Assembly: GCA_003248315.1 (NCBI GenBank)
Contig: QKWM01000004.1
Location: 1,736,001 to 1,800,000, forward strand
Source: Streptomyces sp. SW4
GTDB lineage: Bacteria > Actinomycetota > Actinomycetes > Streptomycetales > Streptomycetaceae
Length of the DNA: 64,000 nt
Reading direction: 5' to 3'
Shown: piece by piece, positions 31,901 to 41,160 of the stretch
How the letters are laid out: each line of letters opens with the position of its first letter
Position numbering within the stretch: the stretch's first letter is position 1
Notes under the pieces: model-generated
Database searches by the model: none
What the model was told of the DNA's origin: nothing
The model's input: the letters and a program-made list of their open reading frames with translations, nothing else
Made by a program: the position numbers and the translations under genes

Positions 31901-32141
31901 GTTCGAGCCGGTGCCCCGGGTGCGGTCGCTGTGGCTGTACCAGGTCACCGACCTGGCCGGGGCCGAGGGGCTGCCGGCGGTGTTCCCGGCGCTGACCCGG
32001 CTCAGCCTCACCCGGGCCCGGGGATACGAGCTGTCGCCACAGCACCCGGAGCTGGTCCGGCTGCGGGCGGCGCAGCCGCAGGTACGGATCAGCTTCCACG
32101 ATCCGGCCGCGGCCGCCGCCGACGCCCGCGGCCTCGTCTGA
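28897..32141 (+). CDS. Trypsin-like protease / NACHT NTPase / Leu-rich repeat-like protein
   Basis: About 1080 residues after repair of four apparent indels (near 29318, 29960, 31695, 31855). Domains: N-terminal trypsin-like protease (residues 1-200) with His in LTCAHV, Asp in SDAGLDAALLL and Ser in GLSGAPVF; a linker; a NACHT/STAND NTPase with Walker A GDAGAGKTTLLWW and Walker B ALLLVDGLDEIPQA; a helical segment with FIHRTFQDFLAAKEL, typical of NACHT proteins; and a Leu-rich C-terminal third (LPALRRLRLERLPALEDLDF, LPALTTLSLRAPLQPEALG) resembling degenerate LRRs. The triad and Walker motifs are intact, so protease and NTPase activities are both plausible. Starts GTG at 28897, coupled to the trypco2 gene. 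Predicted immune/conflict effector. Confidence 0.88.
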
Positions 32142-32234
32142 CACCAGCGAAGGCCTCGTCCGACACCAGCGAACTCGTCCGACACCCGCGGCCTCGTCCG
32201 ACATCCGCGCGGGGCGTCCGACATCCCCGCGGGC
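32131..32234. repeat. Five imperfect ~20-bp direct repeats at the end of the NACHT gene
   Basis: Units of the form GCCTCGTCCGACACCAGCG, with CATCC/CACCC variants, run from the last codons (ARGLV stop) into the intergenic region. Their position at the gene end suggests the C-terminus has been altered by repeat expansion. Confidence 0.7.
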
Positions 32235-32263
32235 CCGGGGTGTACGGAGGGGCCGGAGCATGC

Positions 32264-32297
32264 GGAAGGGCCGGTGCCCGAGGGCACCGGCCCTTCC
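32264..32297. terminator. Perfect 16-bp bidirectional terminator
   Basis: GGAAGGGCCGGTGCCC, GA, GGGCACCGGCCCTTCC, between the NACHT gene and convergent clpC. Followed by TTCG on the plus strand. Confidence 0.85.
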
Positions 32298-32315
32298 TTC
32301 GCGTGGCCGTGAGGC

Positions 32316-34838
<2,523 letters not shown>

Positions 34839-35267
34839 CGTTAATCGCTCCTCAGAGCGGTCAGGCAGTAAGGGGAACTTCCCCTCCCTGTCCTTCCGCA
34901 GCTTAGTCCCGCAAGCGGGGACCGCTCATTCCAACTGCCGACACCGTCGATGGCCTCCTGACCCGAACGCCGACATCTGCTCCAACCCGATGGTGCGAGA
35001 CGATGTTCCCGCAGGCCAGGCAGTTACCCCACTCGCCAGTACGCCGATGGCGAACGTGAGACGGCCCGTCCTGCGTGTCGCCCCCTCCCACTAGGGATGT
35101 CTTACCCGCCGGGACGGACAGTCCATGCCGCGCGCCCCCGTTCCCTCCGCTACGGGCGAACAACCTCACGCCTCGCCACACCCCCGCGCGCCCCCTCCTT
35201 CGAAACTCAGCGCATTCACCAGGACACCCAGCGTAACCCGAGCGATGTTTCGACGGTTGCACTTGGC
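34839..35267. other. 429-bp divergent upstream region of clpC
   Basis: Contains the ClgR-type box described separately, a small hairpin near 34908-34924 (GTCCCGC/GCGGGGAC) that would lie in the clpC leader, and no supported coding sequence. The promoter of the plus-strand SCO3374-family gene should also lie here, but no clear -35/-10 pair was identified. Confidence 0.5.
35042..35055 (-). promoter_or_regulatory. ClgR-type operator (GTTCGC-N5-GCG) upstream of clpC
   Basis: On the minus strand the sequence reads GTTCGCCATCGGCG, an exact match to the GTTCGC-5N-GCG consensus reported for ClgR, the activator of clp and lon genes in actinobacteria. It lies in the clpC orientation, 204-217 bp upstream of the start codon. 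Confidence 0.75.
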
Positions 35268-35978
35268 ATGTCTGGCGCCTCCGTCCCCCGCCCCGCCGGC
35301 CGACCGGTGCCGGCGCACCGCGGGCGGGCGCGGACCTGCCCGCCGAGCGGGTCCCTGCCGACCGGGTTCCCGCCGAGCGGGTTCCCGCCGAGTGGGTCCG
35401 GCGGACGCGGTGGTGGTACGAGACCGTGCTCGGCTGGGAGACGGCGCCCGGGACCGGCGGGACGCCGGTACGGCTGCGGGTGGGCGTCCGGTTCGACGTC
35501 CTCGACGTCCCCTGGAGGCCGGGCGGGCGGCGCTGGGCCGGCTCGGGCCCGACTCCCCGGTCGCCGTCCGGGGCGAGCGCATGCAGCTGCTCGTCGCCGC
35601 GGGCAGCGCGGAGGAGCTGCCGGGGCTGCTGGACTGGCTGGAGTGGGGATCGCTGCCGCTCGACCTGACGGCGGTGGGCGAGGGCGGCGTCATGGACGCG
35701 CCACTGGCGCCCGCCGTGGGCGGGGTGCGGGCACACGGGACCGCCCTGGGCGGGGCGGGTGCGCAGGGGGCCGCCGTCTGGCTGCGGCCCCCGTTCCGGG
35801 GAGCGAGGTCGAGGCCTCGCTGCCGGCGCTGTCGGCCGTGGGGGGCCGTGCGGGAGCCCCCGATCTCGTACGGCTGGTCGACACGGTGGCAGCGCACTGT
35901 CACCGCGTCCGGTTGCGGCGCGCGTACCGCGCGCACCGCGCGTGCCACGCGGACCCGGCGCCGCGGGCCTCGGGGTGA
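35268..35978 (+). CDS. SCO3374-family hypothetical protein
   Basis: The gene between clpC and lsr2, in the position of SCO3374 in S. coelicolor. Conserved segments are WVRRTRWWYETVLGWETA, RLRVGVRFDVLDVP, RAALGRLGPDSPVAVRGERM, LLVAAGSAEELPGLLDWLEWG, AVWLRPPF and LVRLVDTVAAHCHRVRLRRA, joined after three apparent indels near 35330, 35515 and 35797. The resemblance of the last parts to bifunctional primase/polymerase N-terminal (prim-pol-like) proteins is only an impression. Start ATG at 35268 (MSGASVPRPAGRPV) is tentative; a 15-bp repeat (CCGAGCGGGTTCCCG) lies inside near 35340-35395. Confidence 0.7.
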   Translation: MSGASVPRPAGRPVPAHRGRARTCPPSGSLPTGFPPSGFPPSGSGGRGGGTRPCSAGRRRPGPAGRRYGCGWASGSTSSTSPGGRAGGAGPARARLPGRRPGRAHAAARRRGQRGGAAGAAGLAGVGIAAARPDGGGRGRRHGRATGARRGRGAGTRDRPGRGGCAGGRRLAAAPVPGSEVEASLPALSAVGGRAGAPDLVRLVDTVAAHCHRVRLRRAYRAHRACHADPAPRASG

Positions 35979-36003
35979 ACCGGGCGCCGCGTCGGCCGCC
36001 GGC

Positions 36004-36339
36004 TCAGCCGTTGGCCTTCTCGTACGCCTCGCGGATGCTCGCGGGAACACGGCCGCGGTCGTTGACCTCGTAGCCGTTCTCCTTCGCCCAGGCGCGGATG
36101 GCCGCGGTGTCCTGGCTGCTGCCCGAAGAAGCGCGCGCCTTGCCGCGCCCGCCCGAAGCGCGCCCTCCGGTGCGGCGACCGCCCTTCACGTACGGCTCGA
36201 GAAGGCTGCGGAGCTTGTCCGCGTTGGCGGTGGTGAGATCGATCTCGTACGTCTTGCCGTCCAGCGCGAACGTCACGGTCTCGTCCGCCTCGCCGCCGTC
36301 GAGGTCGTCGACAAGAAGGACCTGAACCTTCTGTGCCAC
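36004..36339 (-). CDS. lsr2: Lsr2, H-NS-like nucleoid-associated silencer
   Basis: 111 residues. N-terminal dimerisation domain (AQKVQVLLVDDLDGGEADET, beta strands) and C-terminal DNA-binding domain with the AT-hook-like RGR in VNDRGRVPASIREAYEKA. Binds AT-rich minor groove and silences horizontally acquired and specialised-metabolism genes. The GTG at 36339 is preferred over ATG 36354 because the AAAGGAAA ribosome site falls between them. Intact. Confidence 0.96.
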   Translation of the reverse strand: MAQKVQVLLVDDLDGGEADETVTFALDGKTYEIDLTTANADKLRSLLEPYVKGGRRTGGRASGGRGKARASSGSSQDTAAIRAWAKENGYEVNDRGRVPASIREAYEKANG

Positions 36340-36405
36340 CGGATTTCCTTTCATCGATAACTTGAGGGGCGGGGTCCGCCGGCGTCCGCCGTATCGCCGT
36401 CCCTT

Positions 36406-36427
36406 GTTATATGCAGTACTGCAGTAC
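36406..36427 (-). promoter_or_regulatory. lsr2 promoter -10 with overlapping palindromes
   Basis: On the minus strand TATAAC (36411-36406) is a good -10 about 65 bp upstream of the lsr2 start. Directly beside it are two overlapping perfect 12-bp palindromes, TGCAGTACTGCA (36412-36423) and GTACTGCAGTAC (36416-36427), in the spacer region. This looks like a repressor site, possibly autoregulatory. Confidence 0.55.
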
Positions 36428-36603
36428 CGCGGAAAGCAAACCGCTTTTGCCGGAAAAACACAAACCCTCGGCGGAGACCGGTGACCCGGTACCGGACCGG
36501 AAAGCTGCGCGTTTCGGACATTCGGACGTGGAGTGTGCTCGGGTGCGGGTGGGGCTTGTGGGCGGGGCTTGTGGATGCGCCGTCCCGGCCGGCCGCCCGG
36601 TGA

Positions 36604-37149
36604 TCACAGATGCAGAAGCATCCGGCTGTTGCCGAGCGTGTTCGGTTTCACTCGTTCGAGACCGAGGAACTCCGCGACGCCCTCGTCATAGGAACGGAGC
36701 AGCTCCGCATAGACATCGGTGTCGACCGGTGTCTCGCCGATCTCCACGAAGCCGTGCTTGCCGAAGAAGTCCACTTCGAAGGTCAGACAGAAAACGCGGC
36801 TAACGCCGAGCCAGCGGGCGGTCTCCAGCAACTTCTCCAGCAGCCGGTGGCCGACGCCCGCGCCCTTCAGTCCCGGCTTCACCGCGAGAGTGCGGACTTC
36901 CGCGAGGTCTTCCCACATCACGTGCAGGGCGCCGCAGCCGACGACCTCGGCGTTGTCGTCCCGTTCGGCGACCCAGAACTCCTGGATGTCCTCGTAAAGC
37001 GTCACCGTCGCTTTGTCGAGCAGGATGCCGTCCCGGACGTAGGCGTCGAGGAGCCGGCGCACGGCCGGGACATCCCGCGTGCGTGCACGGCGGACGGTGA
37101 TGGCATTCGCGGTGACTTCGGGGCCCACTGGTGATGCTGACGCTGGCAT
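36604..37149 (-). CDS. GNAT-family amino-acid N-acetyltransferase (ArgA-like)
   Basis: 181 residues of GNAT fold. Acetyl-CoA pyrophosphate loop at VKPGLKGAGVGHRLLEKLL, preceded by the ALHVMWEDLAEVRTLAV strand, and a conserved FCLTFEVDFFGKHGFVEIGE segment as in the stand-alone glutamate N-acetyltransferase (Rv2747-type ArgA) of actinobacteria. Likely makes N-acetylglutamate for arginine synthesis. ATG at 37149. Intact. Confidence 0.85.
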   Translation of the reverse strand: MPASASPVGPEVTANAITVRRARTRDVPAVRRLLDAYVRDGILLDKATVTLYEDIQEFWVAERDDNAEVVGCGALHVMWEDLAEVRTLAVKPGLKGAGVGHRLLEKLLETARWLGVSRVFCLTFEVDFFGKHGFVEIGETPVDTDVYAELLRSYDEGVAEFLGLERVKPNTLGNSRMLLHL

Positions 37150-37158
37150 GAGCGGACG

Positions 37159-37668
37159 CTATCGCCCGTGGTCGTCCTGTGCCGAGCCGGGGGCGGGGCC
37201 GGAGTTCCGGGGGTCTGCGTTTGGGGGCCTGCGTTTGGGGGGTCTGCGTTTGGGGCGTGCCCGATTCGAGGGGGCGGTTTCGGGTGGCTGTGGCGTTTCG
37301 GTGGTTTCCGGGCCTTGGACGATGCGGATCGCGTCCCTGAGCGCCTGCCGTTGTTCGTCGCTCATCATGCCGAAGAAGGCGACGAGGGCGGCGGCCGGGT
37401 TGTCGCTCTGCGACCAGGCGTCGTTCATCAGTGCGGCGGCGTATGCGGCGCGGGTGGAGACGGCCTCGTAGCGATAGGCGCGGCCTTCGGACTCGCGGCG
37501 CACCCAGCCCTTCTGATGGAGATTGTCCAGGACGGTCATCACCGTGGTGTACGCGATGGACCGTTCCCGTTGGAGATCTTCCAGGACTTCTCGAACGGTG
37601 ACGGGGCGGTTCCACTTCCACACCCGCGTCATGACCGCGTCTTCGAGTTCTCCCAATGGGCGAGGCAC
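37159..37668 (-). CDS. BlaI/MecI/CopY-family repressor with basic C-terminal tail
   Basis: Winged-helix repressor: LGELEDAVMTRVWKWNRPVT, REVLEDLQRERSIAYTTVMT and VLDNLHQKGWVRRESEGRAY match the BlaI/MecI DNA-binding domain, followed by a short helical dimerisation part (VAFFGMMSDEQRQALRDAI). No BlaR1-type sensor protease is encoded next to it. The last ~45 residues form a repeated basic tail (RPKRRPPKRRPPNA), encoded by a TGCGTTTGGGGG-type DNA repeat at 37205-37260. About 170 residues, intact. Confidence 0.9.
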   Translation of the reverse strand: MPRPLGELEDAVMTRVWKWNRPVTVREVLEDLQRERSIAYTTVMTVLDNLHQKGWVRRESEGRAYRYEAVSTRAAYAAALMNDAWSQSDNPAAALVAFFGMMSDEQRQALRDAIRIVQGPETTETPQPPETAPSNRARPKRRPPKRRPPNADPRNSGPAPGSAQDDHGR

Positions 37669-37809
37669 AACTCAGAACAATAGTGGGAGAAGCCGTCAAT
37701 GGCGGGACGGACGGGCGTGTTCGTGAGGAATGGGGCGAATGGGGTGTGCGGGGGCGCCGGGGGTGGGGGGTGGGGCCGGGGGCGGGTCCCTGTGGCGGAA
37801 TGGGCTCGG

Positions 37810-37989
37810 TCAGGACTCGGCGCGCGGGGCGCCCTGCTGGGCGTTCTCCGCGCGCGCGAGGGCGGCGTCCACGGCCGCGTCCTCCTTGGCCTTGTTGGCG
37901 CCGCCCTGGGACTTGATGATCACCCTGATCACGGAGATGAAGAGCACGGCCATGACGGCCGGGGGCAGGAGCGCGGAGACGTAGTCCAT
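37810..37989 (-). CDS. Small (59-residue) single-span membrane protein
   Basis: A short gene: ATG at 37989 (MDYVSALLPPAVMAVLFISV), one transmembrane helix (residues 7-24), a short basic loop (IRVIIKSQGGANKAKED), and an amphipathic acidic/Ala-rich tail ending QQGAPRAES. Codon use has the strong third-position GC of a real Streptomyces gene. Nothing overlaps it. No function known; such proteins resemble small membrane adaptor peptides. Confidence 0.75.
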   Translation of the reverse strand: MDYVSALLPPAVMAVLFISVIRVIIKSQGGANKAKEDAAVDAALARAENAQQGAPRAES

Positions 37990-38016
37990 GGCTCCAAGAG
38001 TAGCCAGCCGCGGCCG

Positions 38017-38742
38017 TCAGCCCGCGGCGAGGTGCCGGTGCGCGTCCGTGGGGGCGGGGTGGGCTTGCGGCGGGGAAGACCTCGCCGGGGGTGGGGATGG
38101 GGCGCTTGGGGCGGGGGTGGGGGCCGGTTTGCCGGCCGGCCTCGGGGCGGGCTTCTGGGGCGGCTTCTTCTCCGGGTTCTTGCCGGGGTCCTGCTCGGCG
38201 GAGGCGGGGTCGGCGGAGAGGCCGCCGGGGAGGGCGAGGAGGCGGGTGCGGGAAGGGGCGGGGACAGTGGGGGTGGGGGTGGAGGTGGGGGCGGCGGCGG
38301 GGGCGGCGGCGGGGGTGGCGGTGGCCGTGGGCTGGGGGGTGCGGGCGGCGGGGACGGTGGCGGTGGTGGTGGCCGTGGCCTCCTGGCAGCGGGCGAGGAG
38401 GGTGGCGGCGGTGGGGTTGCCCCGCAGGGCGCCGAGGGCGGCGAGGTCGTCCTGGGCGGGGTGGTATCCGGCGCCCAGGGCCTCGTCCAGGAGCGCCAGG
38501 TAGCCGGCGGCGGTGCCGGGGAGCGCGGCGCGGTAGCGGGCGAGGTCGGCCACCAGGAACGCCCTCAGGCGGGCGCTCTCCCGCGTCGCCTCGTCGAGCG
38601 ACTCTGCTAGGCGGAGGCAGTCCTGGACGTCCTCGGCCGAGACGGGGCTGGGGTTGAGGGCGAGGGCGAGGGCGCGGCGGAGCACACGCAGCTCCTCCAC
38701 GCCGAACGCCAGGCCGCCGCGGGATCCGTATGGCGTGGGCAT
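38017..38742 (-). CDS. Hypothetical protein with Pro/Ala/Thr-rich C-terminus
   Basis: ATG at 38742 starts MPTPYGSRGGLAFGVEELRV. The N-terminal ~120 residues are helical and well-formed (LRRALALALNPSPVSAEDVQ, ATRESARLRAFLVADLARYR, AAGYLALLDEALGAGYHP); the C-terminal ~110 are low-complexity (TPQPTATATPAAAPAAAPTS, KNPEKKPPQKPAPRPAGKP). No family recognised firmly. No signal peptide or membrane helix, so probably cytoplasmic. Intact. Confidence 0.75.
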   Translation of the reverse strand: MPTPYGSRGGLAFGVEELRVLRRALALALNPSPVSAEDVQDCLRLAESLDEATRESARLRAFLVADLARYRAALPGTAAGYLALLDEALGAGYHPAQDDLAALGALRGNPTAATLLARCQEATATTTATVPAARTPQPTATATPAAAPAAAPTSTPTPTVPAPSRTRLLALPGGLSADPASAEQDPGKNPEKKPPQKPAPRPAGKPAPTPAPSAPSPPPARSSPPQAHPAPTDAHRHLAAG

Positions 38743-38830
38743 GCGCCGACGATACGCGCTAATCAGACAAACTCGACATAGGGAACGGGTGTGGCGTGGG
38801 GGGTGCCACTCGGGTGGGTGGGGCGGGTCG

Positions 38831-38941
38831 GGGGTGGGGCGGGGGGTGTCCGTCCTCGGAACGCCGCGAAACCGTCCCTCGGAACAAGAACCGCCGTTGC
38901 CTCGCGACGCCCCTGCGGGCGAACACCCCCCACCCCACCCC
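38831..38941. repeat. 19-bp G-rich/C-rich inverted repeat flanking a 73-bp spacer
   Basis: GGGGTGGGGCGGGGGGTGT (38831-38849) is the reverse complement of ACACCCCCCACCCCACCCC (38923-38941) except for one base. The G-rich arm has quadruplex potential. Located in the 639-bp non-coding gap upstream of the 38017-38742 gene. Confidence 0.6.
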
Positions 38942-38950
38942 TCACGTAGC

Positions 38951-39244
38951 CGCCCAGCCGCGGGCGGTCGTGCCGCTGAGGCCGCACGCGTACCCGCCCA
39001 GCCGCGAGCAGTCGTGCCGCTGAGGCCGCACGCGTACCCGCCCAGCCGCGGGCAGTCGTGCCGCTGGGCGGCACGGGTGGGCGCGGGCGGCAACCCGCAA
39101 ACGCCGGGCTGCGCAACGCCCCCTCGACGCCGGCACGAACGCCGGGTACGCCCTCGACTGCCGCGCGCTCACGAAGCCACGGCCGACCACCCCACCCAGC
39201 CACCCAGCCGCGGGCAGTCGTGCCGCTGGGCGGCACGGGTGGGC
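38951..39244. repeat. Intergenic repeat family, four copies (three in tandem, 44-bp period)
   Basis: A unit beginning CGCCCAGCCGCGGGC and containing AGTCGTGCCGCTG starts at 38951, 38995, 39039 and (divergent first base) 39201. Copies 3 and 4 continue into GTGCCGCTGGGCGGCAC, a perfect 7-bp hairpin, and then share the segments GGGTGGGCGC and GGCAACCCG. This resembles a dispersed Streptomyces intergenic element. The rest of the gap 38743-39381 shows no gene. Confidence 0.75.
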
Positions 39245-39381
39245 GCTGGGGGTACCCCTCTGGGGAGGCAACCCGTTCACGCCGGGCTGCGCGACGACCA
39301 CGCCGGGTTCGGGCTCGGGTCGCGCAGGCCTGCCGGCTGGTTGTGGGGTGGCACGGGCCGTAGGCCGTCGGCGGTGTCGGG

Positions 39382-40178
39382 TTACAGGCGGGAGACGTTG
39401 CGTTCGTAGACGAGGCGGAGGCCGATCAGGGTCAGCCACGGTTCGTGTTCGTCGATGACCGAGGACTCGCCCAGCACCATCGGCGCCAGCCCGCCCGTCG
39501 CGATGACCGTCACGTCGTCGGGGTCGTCGGACAGCTCCCGGGCCATGCGGCCGACCACCCCGTCGACCTGGCCCGCGAAGCCGTAGACGATGCCCGACTG
39601 CATCGCCTCGACCGTGTTCTTGCCGATCACGCTGCGCGGCCGGGCCACCTCGATCTTGCGGAGCTGGGCGCCCTTGACGCCGAGCGCGTCGACCGAGATC
39701 TCGATGCCGGGGGCGATGACCCCGCCGACGTACTCCCGCGCGCGCTCACCGCGTCGAACGTCGTCGCCGTGCCGAAGTCGACGACGATCGCCGGCCCGCC
39801 GTAGAGGTCGACCGCCGCGACCGCGTTGATGATGCGGTCCGCGCCGACCTCCTTGGGGTTGTCGGTGAGGATCGGCACGCCCGTCTTGACGCCCGGTTCG
39901 ACGAGGACGGCCGGGACGTCGCCGTAGTAGCGGCGCGTGACCTCGCGCAGTTCGTGCAGGACCGAGGGGACCGTGGCGCAGATGGCGATGCCGTCGATGC
40001 CGTCGCCGAGTTCCTCGCCGAGCAGCGGGTGCATGCCCATCAGGCCCTGCAGGAGGACCGCCAGCTCGTCGGCCGTGCGGCGCGCGTCCGTGGAGATGCG
40101 CCAGTGCTCGACGATGTCCTCGCCGTCGAAGAGGCCGAGGACGGTGTGCGTGTTGCCTACGTCGATCGTCAGCAGCAT
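39382..40178 (-). CDS. coaX: Type III pantothenate kinase
   Basis: Phosphorylates pantothenate, first step of CoA synthesis. N-terminal MLLTIDVGNTHTVLGLFDGE (phosphate loop), VGADRIINAVAA and VVDFGTATTFD (catalytic Asp), then after one apparent missing G near 39745 EYVGGVIAPGIEIS and the C-terminal GKNTVEAMQSGIVYGFAGQV and TGGLA. ATG at 40178, two bases after the nadC stop; last gene of the panC-nadB-nadC-coaX operon. About 265 residues when repaired. Confidence 0.95.
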
Positions 40179-40180
40179 GC

Positions 40181-41160
40181 CTACTCCGCGGCTCGCAGGT
40201 CGAGGCCGATGTCGAGGATGGGCGACGAGTGGGTCAGGGCCCCACGGCCAGGTAGTCGACGCCCGTCGCCGCGTACGCCTTGGCGTTGTCGAGGGTGAGG
40301 CGGCCGGAGGCCTCCAGGGCGGCGCGGCCGTCGACGAGGGCCACGGCCTCCTCGCACTCGCCCGGCGTGAAGTTGTCCAGCAGGATCAGGTCGGCGCCCG
40401 CGTCCAGGACCTCCCGGAGCTGGTGCAGGGTGTCGACCTCGACCTCGATGGGCACGTCCGGGAAGCGGTCGCGGACCGCCTGGAACGCCTGGGCGACGCC
40501 GCCCGCGGCGACCACGTGGTTGTCCTTGACCAGGGCCGCGTCCGACAGGGACATGCGGTGGTTGACGCCGCCGCCGCAGCGCACCGCGTACTTCTCCAGG
40601 CTGCGCAGGCCGGGCGTGGTCTTGCGGGTGTCGCGGACGCGGGCCCCGGTGCCCTCCAGGGCGTCCGCCCACTCGCGCGTGGCCGTCGCGATGCCCGACA
40701 GGCGGCACAGGATGTTCAGCGCGCTGCGCTCGGCGGTGAGGAGGTCGCGGGTGCGGGAGGTCACGGAGAGCAGCTTCTGGCCCGGCTCGACGCGGTCGCC
40801 GTCCTCGACGTGGCGCTCCACCTCGAACTCGTCCGTGCAGACCACCGACAGGACCGCCTCGGCGACGCGCAGGCCCGCCACCACGCCCGCCTCGCGGGCG
40901 GTGAAGTCGGCCGTGGCCACCGCGTCCTCGGGGATCGTCGCGACCGTCGTCACGTCCACGCCGCCCGCCAGGTCCTCCTGGACGGCGACGTTGGCGAGGT
41001 CCTCGACCTCGACGGGATCGAGGCCGGCGTCCGCCAGGAGCCGGGCGAGCGCGGGGTCGAGGCCGCACTCCAGGTATTCCTCGCCGGCGTCGCAGGCGCA
41101 GCCGTCGCCGCAGCCTCCGTCGGAGGCGAGGGGAAGGTCGGGGGTGGTCACGTCGGTCAC
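40181..41160 (-). CDS. nadC: Nicotinate-nucleotide pyrophosphorylase (carboxylating)
   Basis: Quinolinate phosphoribosyltransferase: quinolinate plus PRPP to nicotinate mononucleotide and CO2. Motifs: VQEDLAGGVDVTT, RDTRKTTPGLRSLEK, VRCGGGVNHRMSLSDA, KDNHV, and LILLDNFTP. Typical actinobacterial N-terminal extension with Cys-rich GGCGDGCACDAG. GTG at 41160 overlaps the nadB stop. A missing G near 40243 displaces the last residues (ALTHSSPILDIGLDLRAAE). Restored length about 326 residues. Confidence 0.95.
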
